Assembly: GCA_946407465.1 (NCBI GenBank)
Contig: CAMJOD010000008.1
Coordinates: forward strand, 1 to 35,245
Source: an uncultured Clostridia bacterium
Lineage (GTDB): Bacteria > Bacillota > Clostridia > Oscillospirales > Acutalibacteraceae
DNA length: 35,245 nt
Reading direction: 5' to 3'
Shown: one piece after another, positions 16,013-23,886 of the stretch
How positions within the stretch are numbered: the stretch's first letter is position 1
Layout of the letters: each line of letters starts with the position of its first letter
The notes under the pieces: generated by a model
Seen by the model: the letters and a program-made list of their open reading frames with translations, nothing else
The model's database searches: none
What the model was told of the DNA's origin: nothing
Program-made: the position numbers and the translations under genes

Positions 16013-18787
16013 TTATTTCAAAATCTCACAGCAGCGCGCGCAAAGTGTGGGGTGCTCGCTGTTCTGACCGACGGTCTTGCTGATGGTCCAGCAGCGCTCG
16101 CACTTTTCACCCTCCGCCTTCTCGACGGTGATAGCAAGCTCTCCGCCGTTGTCCGTAACGACAACCTCACTGACGATAAACGCAGCGGCAAGCTCCTCCT
16201 GTGCCTTTTGCAGGAAGGCGAGCTTTTCTCCGCCGGCGGCAAGCGTCACCTTGGTTTCGAGCGATCCCTTGACGGTCTTTGCCTTCACAAGCGGCTCAAT
16301 CGCCTTTTTCACGTCGTCTCTGAGCGCGTGAATCTCGTCCCAGAACGCCATAAAGCCGTCGTCGATGGTCAAATCGAGCTTTTGGGGCATGTCGTTATAG
16401 ATGACATGCGCCGCCTTGTCACTTGCGGCGTGCGGCATATACTTCCAGATTTCGTCGGAGGTGTATGCCAGAATCGGCGCGAGCATTCTTGTCATGGCGT
16501 TGAGAATCAGATAAATCGCGGTCTGTGCCGCCTTTCTGGACTTGCCTTTCTTCTTCTCGGTATAGAGTCTGTCCTTGAGGACGTCGAGATAGAAGTTGGA
16601 CATATCGACAACGCAGAAGTTGTGAATGCTGTGATAAACAATGTGAAATTCGTAGTTGTTGTAGGACTGCTCCGCCTTTTCAATCAGGTTGTTCAGCGTG
16701 GCAATCGCCCACTTGTCAATCGGCAGCAGCTCGTTGAGCGGCACCATGTCGGTGTCGGGATTGAAGTCGGAAAGATTGCCGAGAATATAACGCGCCGTGT
16801 TTCTGATTTTGCGGTAGGACTCGGAGGTCTGCTTGAGAATATCAAAGGAAATATTGACGTCGGACTGGTAGTCACAGGACGCAACCCACAGACGGAGCAC
16901 GTCGGCGCCGTACTGCTTGATGACCTCCTGCGGACTGATGCCGTTGCCCAGCGACTTGCTCATCTTGCGTCTTTCCATGTCGAGAATCATGCCGTGGGTC
17001 AGCACGGTTCTGTAGGGCGCGGTGCCGAAGGTGGCAACCGAGGTCAGCAGAGAGGACTGGAACCAGCCTCTGTACTGGTCGTTGCCCTCCAAATACAAAT
17101 CAGCCGGGAAACCGAGATAATCACGGCGCTTGCAGACGGCTGTGTGTGAGGAGCCGCTGTCAAACCAAACGTCCATGATGTCCTTTTCCTTGTCAAAGGA
17201 GGCGCCGCCGCACTTGGGACACTTGGTTCCCTCGGGCAGCAGGTCGGCCGCTTCGCGGTCAAACCACGCGTTGGAGCCTTCCTTGCCAAACACCTCCGCC
17301 ACATGGAGCATGGCGTCCTTGTTGATATAGGGCTCGCCGCAGTCCTTGCAGTAGAAAATCGGAATCGGCACGCCCCACTTGCGCTGACGGGAAATACACC
17401 AGTCTTTTCTGTCGCGCACCATGGAGGTGATTCTGTCCTTGCCCCAGGCAGGAATCCATTCGACGGTGTTAATCGCGTCAACCGCCTGCTCCTTGAAGTC
17501 GTCAACCGAGCAGAACCACTGGTCGGTCGCGCGGAACAGAATCGGAGACTTGCATCTCCAGCAGTGCGGATATTGGTGGATAATCTTCTTTAACGCGAAC
17601 AGCGCGCCGGTGGCGTCGAGCTTGATCGCGATTTTTTTGTTGGCTTCGTCTGTGGTCAGACCGGCAAACTCTCCTGCCTCCTCTGTCATTACGCCGTCGC
17701 CGTTGACAGGGCAAATAACGGGGATTTCGGGATAGTTGCGGCAGACATTGTAGTCGTCAACACCGTGTCCGGGCGCGGTGTGAACGCAGCCGGTACCGCT
17801 TTCGAGCGTGACGTGGTCGCCGACAATCAGCAGAGACTCGCGGTCGAGGAACGGATGCTGTGTTTTCATATACTCCAGCTCGCTGCCCTTGATGGTCGCC
17901 ACAACCTCATAATCGGTGATGCCTGCCTCCTCCATCGCGCTGCGGTAGAGGTCGGTTGCCATAACGTAGTATTCTTCTCCGCTCTTGATAACGGAATATT
18001 CATAACGCGGACCCACGCAGATTGCCACGTTGGCAGGAAGCGTCCATGTGGTGGTGGTCCAAATGACAAAGTACACCTTGGACGGGTCGATGCCCATTGC
18101 GGAAAACTTGCCGAGGTCGTCGGTCACGTTAAATTTGACATAGATGGAATGACAGGGATCCTCTGCGTATTCGATTTCAGCCTCAGCCAGCGCGGTCTTG
18201 CATTCGGGGCACCAGAACACGGGCTTGAGGCCGCGGTAGATGTAGCCTTTGTCCGCCATTTCGGCAAATACCTTAATCTGCTCCGCTTCAAACTCGTGTT
18301 TGAGGGTGATGTAAGGATTATCCCACTCGCCGATACAGCCAAGACGCTTGAACTGCTCGCGCTGGTCGTTGATGTAGCCGGTGACAAACTCCTCGCAGAG
18401 CTTGCGCAGCTCGACAACGGAAATGTCGGCGGAGCTGCCGATGCCTGCCTTTTGGCGCGCCTTCAGCTCAGTAGGCAGTCCGTGTGTGTCCCAGCCGGGA
18501 ACAAACGGAGACTTGAAGCCTGCCATATTCTTGTAGCGCACAATAAAATCCTTGAGTATCTTGTTGAGCGCATGGCCGAGGTGAATATCACCGTTGGCAT
18601 AGGGCGGTCCGTCGTGCAGAACAAAGAGAGGCTTGCCCTCGTTTTGTTCCATCAGTTTTTCATATACCTTTTCATCCTCCCACTGACGCAGCGTGACCGG
18701 CTCGCTCTTGGGCAGACCGGCGCGCATCGGAAAATCGGTTTTGGGAAGATTCAGGGTCGCGTTATAATCCTTGCAATCTTTACACAT
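16013..18787 (-). CDS. ileS: Isoleucine--tRNA ligase
   Basis: This 924-residue class I synthetase charges tRNA-Ile and edits mischarged valine. The HIGH-type motif is PPYANGDIHLGH (HLGH at 69-72) and the second signature is KMSKSLG. An editing domain lies between them, and a C-terminal zinc finger (CERCW...CARC) closes the protein. I use the ATG at 18787, which has GGAGAG 10 bases upstream, rather than a TTG six codons earlier. The upstream gap is too short for a T-box leader, so control may rest on the divIVA-ileS hairpin at 18846-18880 or on a weak promoter. Confidence 0.97.
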   Translation of the reverse strand: MCKDCKDYNATLNLPKTDFPMRAGLPKSEPVTLRQWEDEKVYEKLMEQNEGKPLFVLHDGPPYANGDIHLGHALNKILKDFIVRYKNMAGFKSPFVPGWDTHGLPTELKARQKAGIGSSADISVVELRKLCEEFVTGYINDQREQFKRLGCIGEWDNPYITLKHEFEAEQIKVFAEMADKGYIYRGLKPVFWCPECKTALAEAEIEYAEDPCHSIYVKFNVTDDLGKFSAMGIDPSKVYFVIWTTTTWTLPANVAICVGPRYEYSVIKSGEEYYVMATDLYRSAMEEAGITDYEVVATIKGSELEYMKTQHPFLDRESLLIVGDHVTLESGTGCVHTAPGHGVDDYNVCRNYPEIPVICPVNGDGVMTEEAGEFAGLTTDEANKKIAIKLDATGALFALKKIIHQYPHCWRCKSPILFRATDQWFCSVDDFKEQAVDAINTVEWIPAWGKDRITSMVRDRKDWCISRQRKWGVPIPIFYCKDCGEPYINKDAMLHVAEVFGKEGSNAWFDREAADLLPEGTKCPKCGGASFDKEKDIMDVWFDSGSSHTAVCKRRDYLGFPADLYLEGNDQYRGWFQSSLLTSVATFGTAPYRTVLTHGMILDMERRKMSKSLGNGISPQEVIKQYGADVLRLWVASCDYQSDVNISFDILKQTSESYRKIRNTARYILGNLSDFNPDTDMVPLNELLPIDKWAIATLNNLIEKAEQSYNNYEFHIVYHSIHNFCVVDMSNFYLDVLKDRLYTEKKKGKSRKAAQTAIYLILNAMTRMLAPILAYTSDEIWKYMPHAASDKAAHVIYNDMPQKLDLTIDDGFMAFWDEIHALRDDVKKAIEPLVKAKTVKGSLETKVTLAAGGEKLAFLQKAQEELAAAFIVSEVVVTDNGGELAITVEKAEGEKCERCWTISKTVGQNSEHPTLCARCCEILK

Positions 18788-18845
18788 ATTTCCAGCTCTC
18801 TCCAATAAAATTACTTTTACTAATACCTGTTATCGGTATAAACAC

Positions 18846-18880
18846 TTCAAAAGAAAGCAGAACCTCTGCTTTCTTTTGAA
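18846..18880 (-). terminator. Very stable hairpin between divIVA and ileS
   Basis: A perfect 16-bp stem (18846-18861 with 18865-18880) closes a 3-base loop. On the minus strand the 3' arm ends TTTCTTTTGAA and is followed by GTGTTTATACC, so the T-rich tract is inside the stem. It most likely terminates or attenuates transcription after divIVA, or protects the 3' end. Confidence 0.7.
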
Positions 18881-18901
18881 AATAAAATATGAATGAATGT
18901 A

Positions 18902-19702
18902 TTAATCGTCGGAAACGTCGTAGTTGTCGCCGAACTTGAGGTGCTTGAATTTTTTAGGTCTTTTGAGAACCACACGGGTAACGGGAGCCGGTTCCTCCGC
19001 AGGCGCTTCGGGCGCGGGTTCCGGAGCAGGTGCGGGTGCAGGCTCGGGCTCAGGTGCAGGCGCCGGAGCAGGTGCAGGTGCAGGTGCAGGTGCAGGCTCG
19101 GGCTCGGGAGCCGGTGCAGGAGCAGGAGCAGCCGCCATGGGTTCAACGGTCACTTCGGGAGCAGGAATGCCGCTGGGATATTTGGTCTCGAGCATTTCGC
19201 GGCTCTTCTCCACGTCGGAAGCTGTCGGCAGGTCGTCGATGGTCTGAATGTGCTGGCTGTACAGCTCAATCAGCTCGTTACGCAGATCGACCGCGTCGGA
19301 ATGAAGCAGCAGATAGGTTTCCTTTTCCTTGGCAGTTTTTTGCTCCGCCTCGGTGAGCATGGCGGTGGACTTCGCTTTTGCCTCGGTGAGCATCATGGAA
19401 GCCTTTGCCTCCGCCTCCGCAACAATCTTGGCAGCTTTTTCGTTTGCCTCCTTCATGCAGGTATCGGACAGTCTCTGTGAGGTAATCAGCGCATTTCTGA
19501 CGGTTTCCTCGTTCTCCTTGTACTCCTCCAAGCGGCTGGCAAGGCGGTCAATCTTGTTGGCAAGGCCGTTCTTTTCCTTGTCCTGCTGTTCGAGGGTGGC
19601 GATGACTTCGTCGATAAACGCGTCAACGTCCTCCGCTCTGTAGCCGCCACTGAGGGTTGCTTTTCTAAAGCTGATATTTTTGATTTCATCAATCGTAAGC
19701 AT
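18902..19702 (-). CDS. divIVA: DivIVA-family cell-pole/septum protein with Pro-Ala tail
   Basis: This 266-residue peripheral membrane protein is predicted to bind curved membrane at septa and poles and to recruit division or growth factors. The N-terminal motif MLTIDEIKNISFRKATLSGG-YRAEDVDAFID is the membrane-binding DivIVA domain. A long coiled coil rich in Glu/Ala/Lys follows to about residue 150. Residues ~175-230 are almost only Pro, Ala and Glu (PAPAPAP/PEPEP repeats), followed by a basic segment LKRPKKFKHLKF. The ATG at 19702 has AAGGAG 8 bases upstream; a GTG at 19711 overlaps that site and is rejected. The neighbours ylmH and sepF fix its role in division. Confidence 0.93.
   Translation of the reverse strand: MLTIDEIKNISFRKATLSGGYRAEDVDAFIDEVIATLEQQDKEKNGLANKIDRLASRLEEYKENEETVRNALITSQRLSDTCMKEANEKAAKIVAEAEAKASMMLTEAKAKSTAMLTEAEQKTAKEKETYLLLHSDAVDLRNELIELYSQHIQTIDDLPTASDVEKSREMLETKYPSGIPAPEVTVEPMAAAPAPAPAPEPEPAPAPAPAPAPAPAPEPEPAPAPAPEPAPEAPAEEPAPVTRVVLKRPKKFKHLKFGDNYDVSDD
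19020..19135. repeat. GGTGCA hexamer-type repeat tract inside divIVA
   Basis: On the plus strand GGTGCA, GGAGCA and GGCTCG hexamers follow each other almost without break, encoding on the minus strand the Pro-Ala/Pro-Glu repeats of DivIVA. The exact GGTGCA copies (five or so in a row near 19073-19097) make the tract prone to in-frame six-base gains or losses. Confidence 0.8.
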
Positions 19703-19714
19703 GGTCTGCACTCC

Positions 19715-20461
19715 TTATCTATAGTGAATAATGGATATTCTGATACGGTGTTTTTTTGTTTCACCCAAAACACCGTTAACAACGTATTTGCCTTTTCCCC
19801 TTATGGTGATGACGTCTTTTTCCTCCACCTGCCGGCTGATGTTCTGACACGTCTCATAGTTGCGCGTCACGTTACCGGCCAGAATCACGGTTTTGGTTTT
19901 TTCGCGCGAGAGTCCGGTGACGGCGGCAACAACCGCGTCGAGCCGCAGTGAAGAAACGGTGTAATCCTTCTCGTCAAAGCCGCGTCCCTTTGGGAGAGAA
20001 GCCGTGTCGGCCTCGGTGATTTTGACGCCTGCATTGCCCACCTTGAACAGCTGAGAGGTGATGTAGTCACGGATTTCCTCCTTGACAAACAGCACGCACC
20101 TGCCGTCCTCCACCAAAATATCGCCCACGGTCTCGCGTTCGATACCGAGCGACATCAGCGCGCCGAGAAAATCGCGGTGGGTGAGCTTGTCGCTCCTGCG
20201 GAACTGCAGTGACAGCGCGGATACCGGAAACGGCTCCGGCTCGTCATAGAACAGTCCCAGCACCTTTCTCTCCGCGTCGGGGTAACCGCCGTCAAAGGCG
20301 TAGTTCCGAAAGCCGGTGTGCCGCAGGTGCCGCGCGGCGAGCAGCTGCTCCCTCTCGGTGAAAAAGGAGAAGAAATATGCCTTGTGCCGCTTTTCGCACA
20401 AGCAGACACCGTCGTCGAGCTTGGAGAGAAAGAGTTTATCATTATCAGAAGTAGACGCCAC
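19715..20461 (-). CDS. ylmH: YlmH family S4-domain RNA-binding protein
   Basis: This 248-residue protein has a variable N-terminal domain followed by a C-terminal S4 RNA-binding domain (LRLDAVVAAVTGLSREKTKTVI, about residues 170-230). Members of this family bind the ribosome/tRNA interface; in Bacillus subtilis YlmH has been linked to ribosome rescue and quality control. The start is a GTG at 20461 that overlaps the sepF end by 17 bases. No better start exists because the next in-frame start codon lies within the conserved N-terminal region. divIVA follows 12 bases downstream. Confidence 0.9.
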   Translation of the reverse strand: MASTSDNDKLFLSKLDDGVCLCEKRHKAYFFSFFTEREQLLAARHLRHTGFRNYAFDGGYPDAERKVLGLFYDEPEPFPVSALSLQFRRSDKLTHRDFLGALMSLGIERETVGDILVEDGRCVLFVKEEIRDYITSQLFKVGNAGVKITEADTASLPKGRGFDEKDYTVSSLRLDAVVAAVTGLSREKTKTVILAGNVTRNYETCQNISRQVEEKDVITIRGKGKYVVNGVLGETKKHRIRISIIHYR

Positions 20462-20948
20462 TGTTTTCGAGCTCGTCCAGCAGATCGTCGCCGGTCAGGT
20501 CAACGTTGCTGGGGATAATGATGTAGGTGTTGGTGGCGACTCTCTTGATTTTGCCGTGGTTGGCATAGGCGACGCCGCTGAGGAAGTCGAGTATTCTTCT
20601 CGCCATATCCTTGTTGGTGTCCTCGAGGTTGAGCACAACCGTGTGGGTCTTCATCAAATCCTCGGCGATGGTGCGCGTCTCCTCGCCGAAGCGCTCGGGC
20701 TTGTAGATGCCCACCTGAAGATTGGTGGTCGCGTTGATATTGACAACCTTGTTTCTGGCTGAAGAATAATCGGTCGTCTGACGCACGCGCTCACGTTCGG
20801 GTTCACGCTCTCGCTCGCGCTCTCTGTAGACGGGAGCCTGTTCGTATTCTTCCTCCTCGTCCTCGTCAGCATAGCCGTATTCGTCATACTCGTATTCGTC
20901 GTCGGGAGCGTCCCACATACGTTTGAACTTATCAACTATTCCTGCCAT
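20445..20948 (-). CDS. sepF: Cell division protein SepF
   Basis: This 167-residue FtsZ-binding protein anchors the Z-ring to the membrane in Gram-positive bacteria. The N-terminal amphipathic helix MAGIVDKFKRMWD is the membrane anchor. An acidic Asp/Glu/Tyr stretch and an Arg-Glu repeat linker (~residues 16-58) follow. The C-terminal domain contains VVLNLEDTNKDMARRILDFLSG and ends NVDLTGDDLLDELENSGVYF. The ribosome binding site AGGAGG is 8 bases from the ATG. It lies between yggS and ylmH; ylmG, usually the next gene in Bacillus, is absent. Confidence 0.95.
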   Translation of the reverse strand: MAGIVDKFKRMWDAPDDEYEYDEYGYADEDEEEEYEQAPVYREREREREPERERVRQTTDYSSARNKVVNINATTNLQVGIYKPERFGEETRTIAEDLMKTHTVVLNLEDTNKDMARRILDFLSGVAYANHGKIKRVATNTYIIIPSNVDLTGDDLLDELENSGVYF

Positions 20949-20964
20949 TGGTTTTTCCTCCTAT

Positions 20965-21678
20965 TTATGTATAGTTTCTCGCGCCGAACAGCGCGGAGCC
21001 TATTCTTACCATTGTGGCGCCTTCCAGTATTGCTTCGTAATAATCGGAAGACATGCCCATCGATAATATACTCATACTTACATTATCTAATTTTTTTGCC
21101 GAAATGTCAATAAATAACTTGTGCATATTATAAAAATATTTTGAAATTTTGTGTTTATTATCGCAAATCGGCGGAATTGTCATCAATCCTTTGACTGAAA
21201 TGCCCTTCAAAGGCGCGATTTGGCAGAGCAGCTCCTCCAGATTTTCTTCGAAAACACCCGATTTGTTTTCTTCTCTGCCGATATTCACCTCGACCAGAAT
21301 GTCGGTGGTGAGGTTTCGCTTGACGGACTGGGCGCTGATTTCCTGCGCGAGCTTGAGTGAATCGACCGACTGAATCAAATCGACCTTGCCGGCAATCTGC
21401 CGCACCTTGTTGCTTTGGAGGTGACCGATAAACTGCAGCGAGCAGTTGGCGAGGTCGTAGTCCGCATATTTGGCGAGCAGCTCCTGCACGCGGTTCTCGC
21501 CGATATGGTCAAGACCGAGCGAGATGGCGTGGTTGATGGTCGCCGCGTCTACGGTTTTGGTGGCGGCAAGAAAGGTGACGTCCTCTCTTTTTCTGCCGGA
21601 TTTTTCCGCAGCCTCGGCGATGCGCTCGTTAATCAGCTGATAATTGTATTCGACATCACGAAATGACCTTTCCGTCAT
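20965..21678 (-). CDS. YggS/PROSC-family PLP-binding protein (YlmE)
   Basis: This 237-residue fold-III PLP protein maintains pyridoxal phosphate homeostasis and has no known catalytic turnover. The PLP lysine is Lys41 in FLAATKTV. The family segments HIGENRVQELL, FIGHLQSNKVR, VNIGREENKSG and the C-terminal SMGMSSDYYEAILEGATMVRIGSALFG are all present. The start overlaps the end of the upstream adaptor gene by 23 bases with AAAGGAGA ahead. Its place before sepF matches ylmE in Bacillus subtilis. Confidence 0.95.
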   Translation of the reverse strand: MTERSFRDVEYNYQLINERIAEAAEKSGRKREDVTFLAATKTVDAATINHAISLGLDHIGENRVQELLAKYADYDLANCSLQFIGHLQSNKVRQIAGKVDLIQSVDSLKLAQEISAQSVKRNLTTDILVEVNIGREENKSGVFEENLEELLCQIAPLKGISVKGLMTIPPICDNKHKISKYFYNMHKLFIDISAKKLDNVSMSILSMGMSSDYYEAILEGATMVRIGSALFGARNYT

Positions 21679-22939
21679 ACAAATCGTCTCCTTTTACTAT
21701 AACTTTATCGTACAGCGCGATGGTCTGTCCGTTGAACAACACACCCTCCGCGGGGCTCGGGTCGCAGATGACATAATCCTTGGTAGCGTAGGTGATGGCA
21801 ATTGGCTTGAACTGCACCTCGCTGCCGTAGAGCACATAGACGCCCTGCACCTTTTTTTGCTCCTTGTGGGGCTTGTCGTTGTCGTCGTAGGTGGTCTTGG
21901 TGACATAATCGTCGTGGATGGCGCGCTTGCTGACGCGCAGACCGGTGTAGGAGCCCATGCCGATTTCAATCGGCTCCTGTCTGCCCTCGAGCAGAGAGCT
22001 GTCCATATAGTCGCAGGCGAGCACCACCAGCGCGTTGCCGCCGTTTTCGTCCTTTTGCACGCGATAGAGCTCCGCCGGAATCGGCTCGGAGGAGGCGTCG
22101 GAAAAGAGCACCGTCAGCGCGCCGTCGTAGGTGTTGAGCGAATTTGCCTGATCGCCGGTGATTTCACAGGCGACATACCACTTGACGTTGCTGATAATCT
22201 TGCCTGCCGCGTTTTGGGGCACCTCGGTTTTTTTCATGCTGTGCAAATCCGCGAGCGTCATCTCGTCCACCTTGCTGTAGTCAAAGGCGTTCTCGTAGCC
22301 GTCGCAGTATTCGGTAAAGCAACCTGCCTTGGGCGTCTGGACGCTGCCGATGCTGTCGCCCGAGGAGCTGCGCAGCTCTTCGATCTGGGCGTTCAGCGAC
22401 GCGATTTGCGAATCAAAGTTGGAGATTTTGCCGGTCAGCAGCTGGCGCTGGTTAATCGTGGCGAGCAGCCTGTCGGCGTCCTCCTCCACCGCGTCCACAT
22501 CGTAGTGGTTAATATCGTCCAAAAAGCTGATAAAGCTGCCGGAAATGCTGTTGTTGAGCACGTCCACGCTCACGGCGCCGGTCATGGAGCTCTTCTGGCT
22601 CTCGTCCAGCGCGGCAATACGCTTTTCGAGCGCGTCCGCCTTGCTGTAGGCAGCGGCGTCCTCGCGGTTGCGGAACACCTTGGCAATTTCGCGGTTTGCC
22701 TCCACTGCCTCGCCGTTGGCGACGGAGTAGGACAATATGCTGTTGGCTTTATTGATTAAGACGGTTTCGTCACGGATGATAAAGCCGTCGGTATTGATGG
22801 AATTGGTAATGGTGGTGAGCACCGCGTTTTCGGTGGGATACATGTTAAAATTCGCGCTCATCAGCAGATAGGTAACATATACCAGCGCGAGAATCGTCAG
22901 CGCGGCGACCAATATGCGTTTGAATAAGAGTTTATCCAT
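21656..22939 (-). CDS. HlyD-like membrane-anchored adaptor protein
   Basis: This 427-residue protein has a short cytoplasmic N-terminus, one transmembrane helix (~8-28) and a large extracytoplasmic part. After the helix a half-lipoyl/barrel-sandwich-like segment is recognisable (TDGFIIRDETVLINKANSIL, then GEAVEANREIAKVF). A Lys/Glu-rich helical region (~95-200) and a beta-rich C-terminal domain follow. This resembles HlyD-type efflux adaptor subunits, but no transporter gene is near. The ATG at 22939 has AAGGA 7 bases ahead and overlaps the miaA stop by 8 bases. Its position before yggS-sepF suggests an envelope or division role, but its function is not established. Confidence 0.7.
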   Translation of the reverse strand: MDKLLFKRILVAALTILALVYVTYLLMSANFNMYPTENAVLTTITNSINTDGFIIRDETVLINKANSILSYSVANGEAVEANREIAKVFRNREDAAAYSKADALEKRIAALDESQKSSMTGAVSVDVLNNSISGSFISFLDDINHYDVDAVEEDADRLLATINQRQLLTGKISNFDSQIASLNAQIEELRSSSGDSIGSVQTPKAGCFTEYCDGYENAFDYSKVDEMTLADLHSMKKTEVPQNAAGKIISNVKWYVACEITGDQANSLNTYDGALTVLFSDASSEPIPAELYRVQKDENGGNALVVLACDYMDSSLLEGRQEPIEIGMGSYTGLRVSKRAIHDDYVTKTTYDDNDKPHKEQKKVQGVYVLYGSEVQFKPIAITYATKDYVICDPSPAEGVLFNGQTIALYDKVIVKGDDLYDGKVIS

Positions 22940-23882
22940 AAACAAGTCCTTCGTTTATTGTTTGAACGGCTGCGGCGTATAATTCTTCAAAAGAATCATA
23001 TTCATCTGCATACAACCAATGGATTTCTTTGTCACGCCGAAACCAGGTCAGCTGCCGTTTGGCGTAACGCCTGGTTTCCCGTTTTAGCTTTTCAATACAT
23101 TCCTCCAAGGCAGCTTCTTCATTAAAATATGGCGCAAGCTCCTTATAGCCGATTGCCATAACCGAGGTGCAGCTCAGCGGTGAAGCCAAAACACGCTGTG
23201 CTTCCTCCTGCAAGCCCTGCGAAAGCATCAAATCGACACGGCGGTTGATGCGGTCATAGAGCTTTTGTCTGTCTTTATAATTCAAGCCGAGCTTGACGGC
23301 GCGGTAGGGACTGGGCGTCTGCTTGGAAAGCGCCAGCTGCTCGGTGATGGCGGTGCCGGTGGTGTGATAAAACTCCAGCGCGCGGATGATGCGCTTGGGA
23401 TTTTTTTCGGCGGAAAGGCGCTCGGCGGAAGCGGCGTCTACCTCCCACAGCCGTTTCAAAAGCGGCTCCACACCGTTTTGCAGCAGCTCCTCGCGCAGCT
23501 GTGCGGCATACGCCTCGTCGCGCTGTTCCTCTCGGAACTGCACATGATTGAGCAGCGAGTCTACATAAAGCCCTGTGCCGCCTGCGATAATGGGCAGCTT
23601 GCCGCGCGCGGTGATGTCTTGGATACAGCGCGCCGCGTCGCGCACAAACAGGGCAACGGAATAGGTTTGGTCGGGCGGCAAAAAGTCAATCAGATGGTGC
23701 GGTATGCCCTGCATTTCTTCCTGCGTGGGCTTGGCGGTGGCAATTGCCATGCCCTGATAAATCTGCATGGAGTCCGCCGAGATTATCTCACCGTTGAAGT
23801 GCTTTGCCAGCTCCACCGCCAGACGCGTTTTGCCCGATGCGGTGGGTCCGACTACGGAAATGACCTGTATTGGTTGGTTCAA
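22932..23882 (-). CDS. miaA: tRNA dimethylallyltransferase
   Basis: This protein transfers a dimethylallyl group to N6 of adenosine 37 in tRNAs reading UNN codons. The P-loop GPTASGKT is at the N-terminus. It is followed by DSMQIYQGMAIATAKPT, HHLIDF, GGTGLYVDSLL and a C-terminal KRETRRYAKRQLTWFRRD. The start is uncertain. The frame opens at a GTG (23918) inside mutL without a ribosome binding site; I prefer the TTG at 23882, with AGGG ~9 bases upstream and a normal product of 316 residues. Its product is the substrate of MiaB, encoded at the head of the same gene run. Confidence 0.93.
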   Translation of the reverse strand: MNQPIQVISVVGPTASGKTRLAVELAKHFNGEIISADSMQIYQGMAIATAKPTQEEMQGIPHHLIDFLPPDQTYSVALFVRDAARCIQDITARGKLPIIAGGTGLYVDSLLNHVQFREEQRDEAYAAQLREELLQNGVEPLLKRLWEVDAASAERLSAEKNPKRIIRALEFYHTTGTAITEQLALSKQTPSPYRAVKLGLNYKDRQKLYDRINRRVDLMLSQGLQEEAQRVLASPLSCTSVMAIGYKELAPYFNEEAALEECIEKLKRETRRYAKRQLTWFRRDKEIHWLYADEYDSFEELYAAAVQTINEGLVYG

Positions 23883-23886
23883 TGCA

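Noticed and set aside
18788-18901. T-box riboswitch upstream of ileS
   Set aside because: Only about 115 bases are available and most are the 16-bp hairpin. No T-box consensus or specifier-stem architecture fits.
19020-19135. Tandem repeat as a possible CRISPR or minisatellite element
   Set aside because: There are no spacers. The repeat stays in the divIVA reading frame and is explained by the Pro-Ala protein tail.
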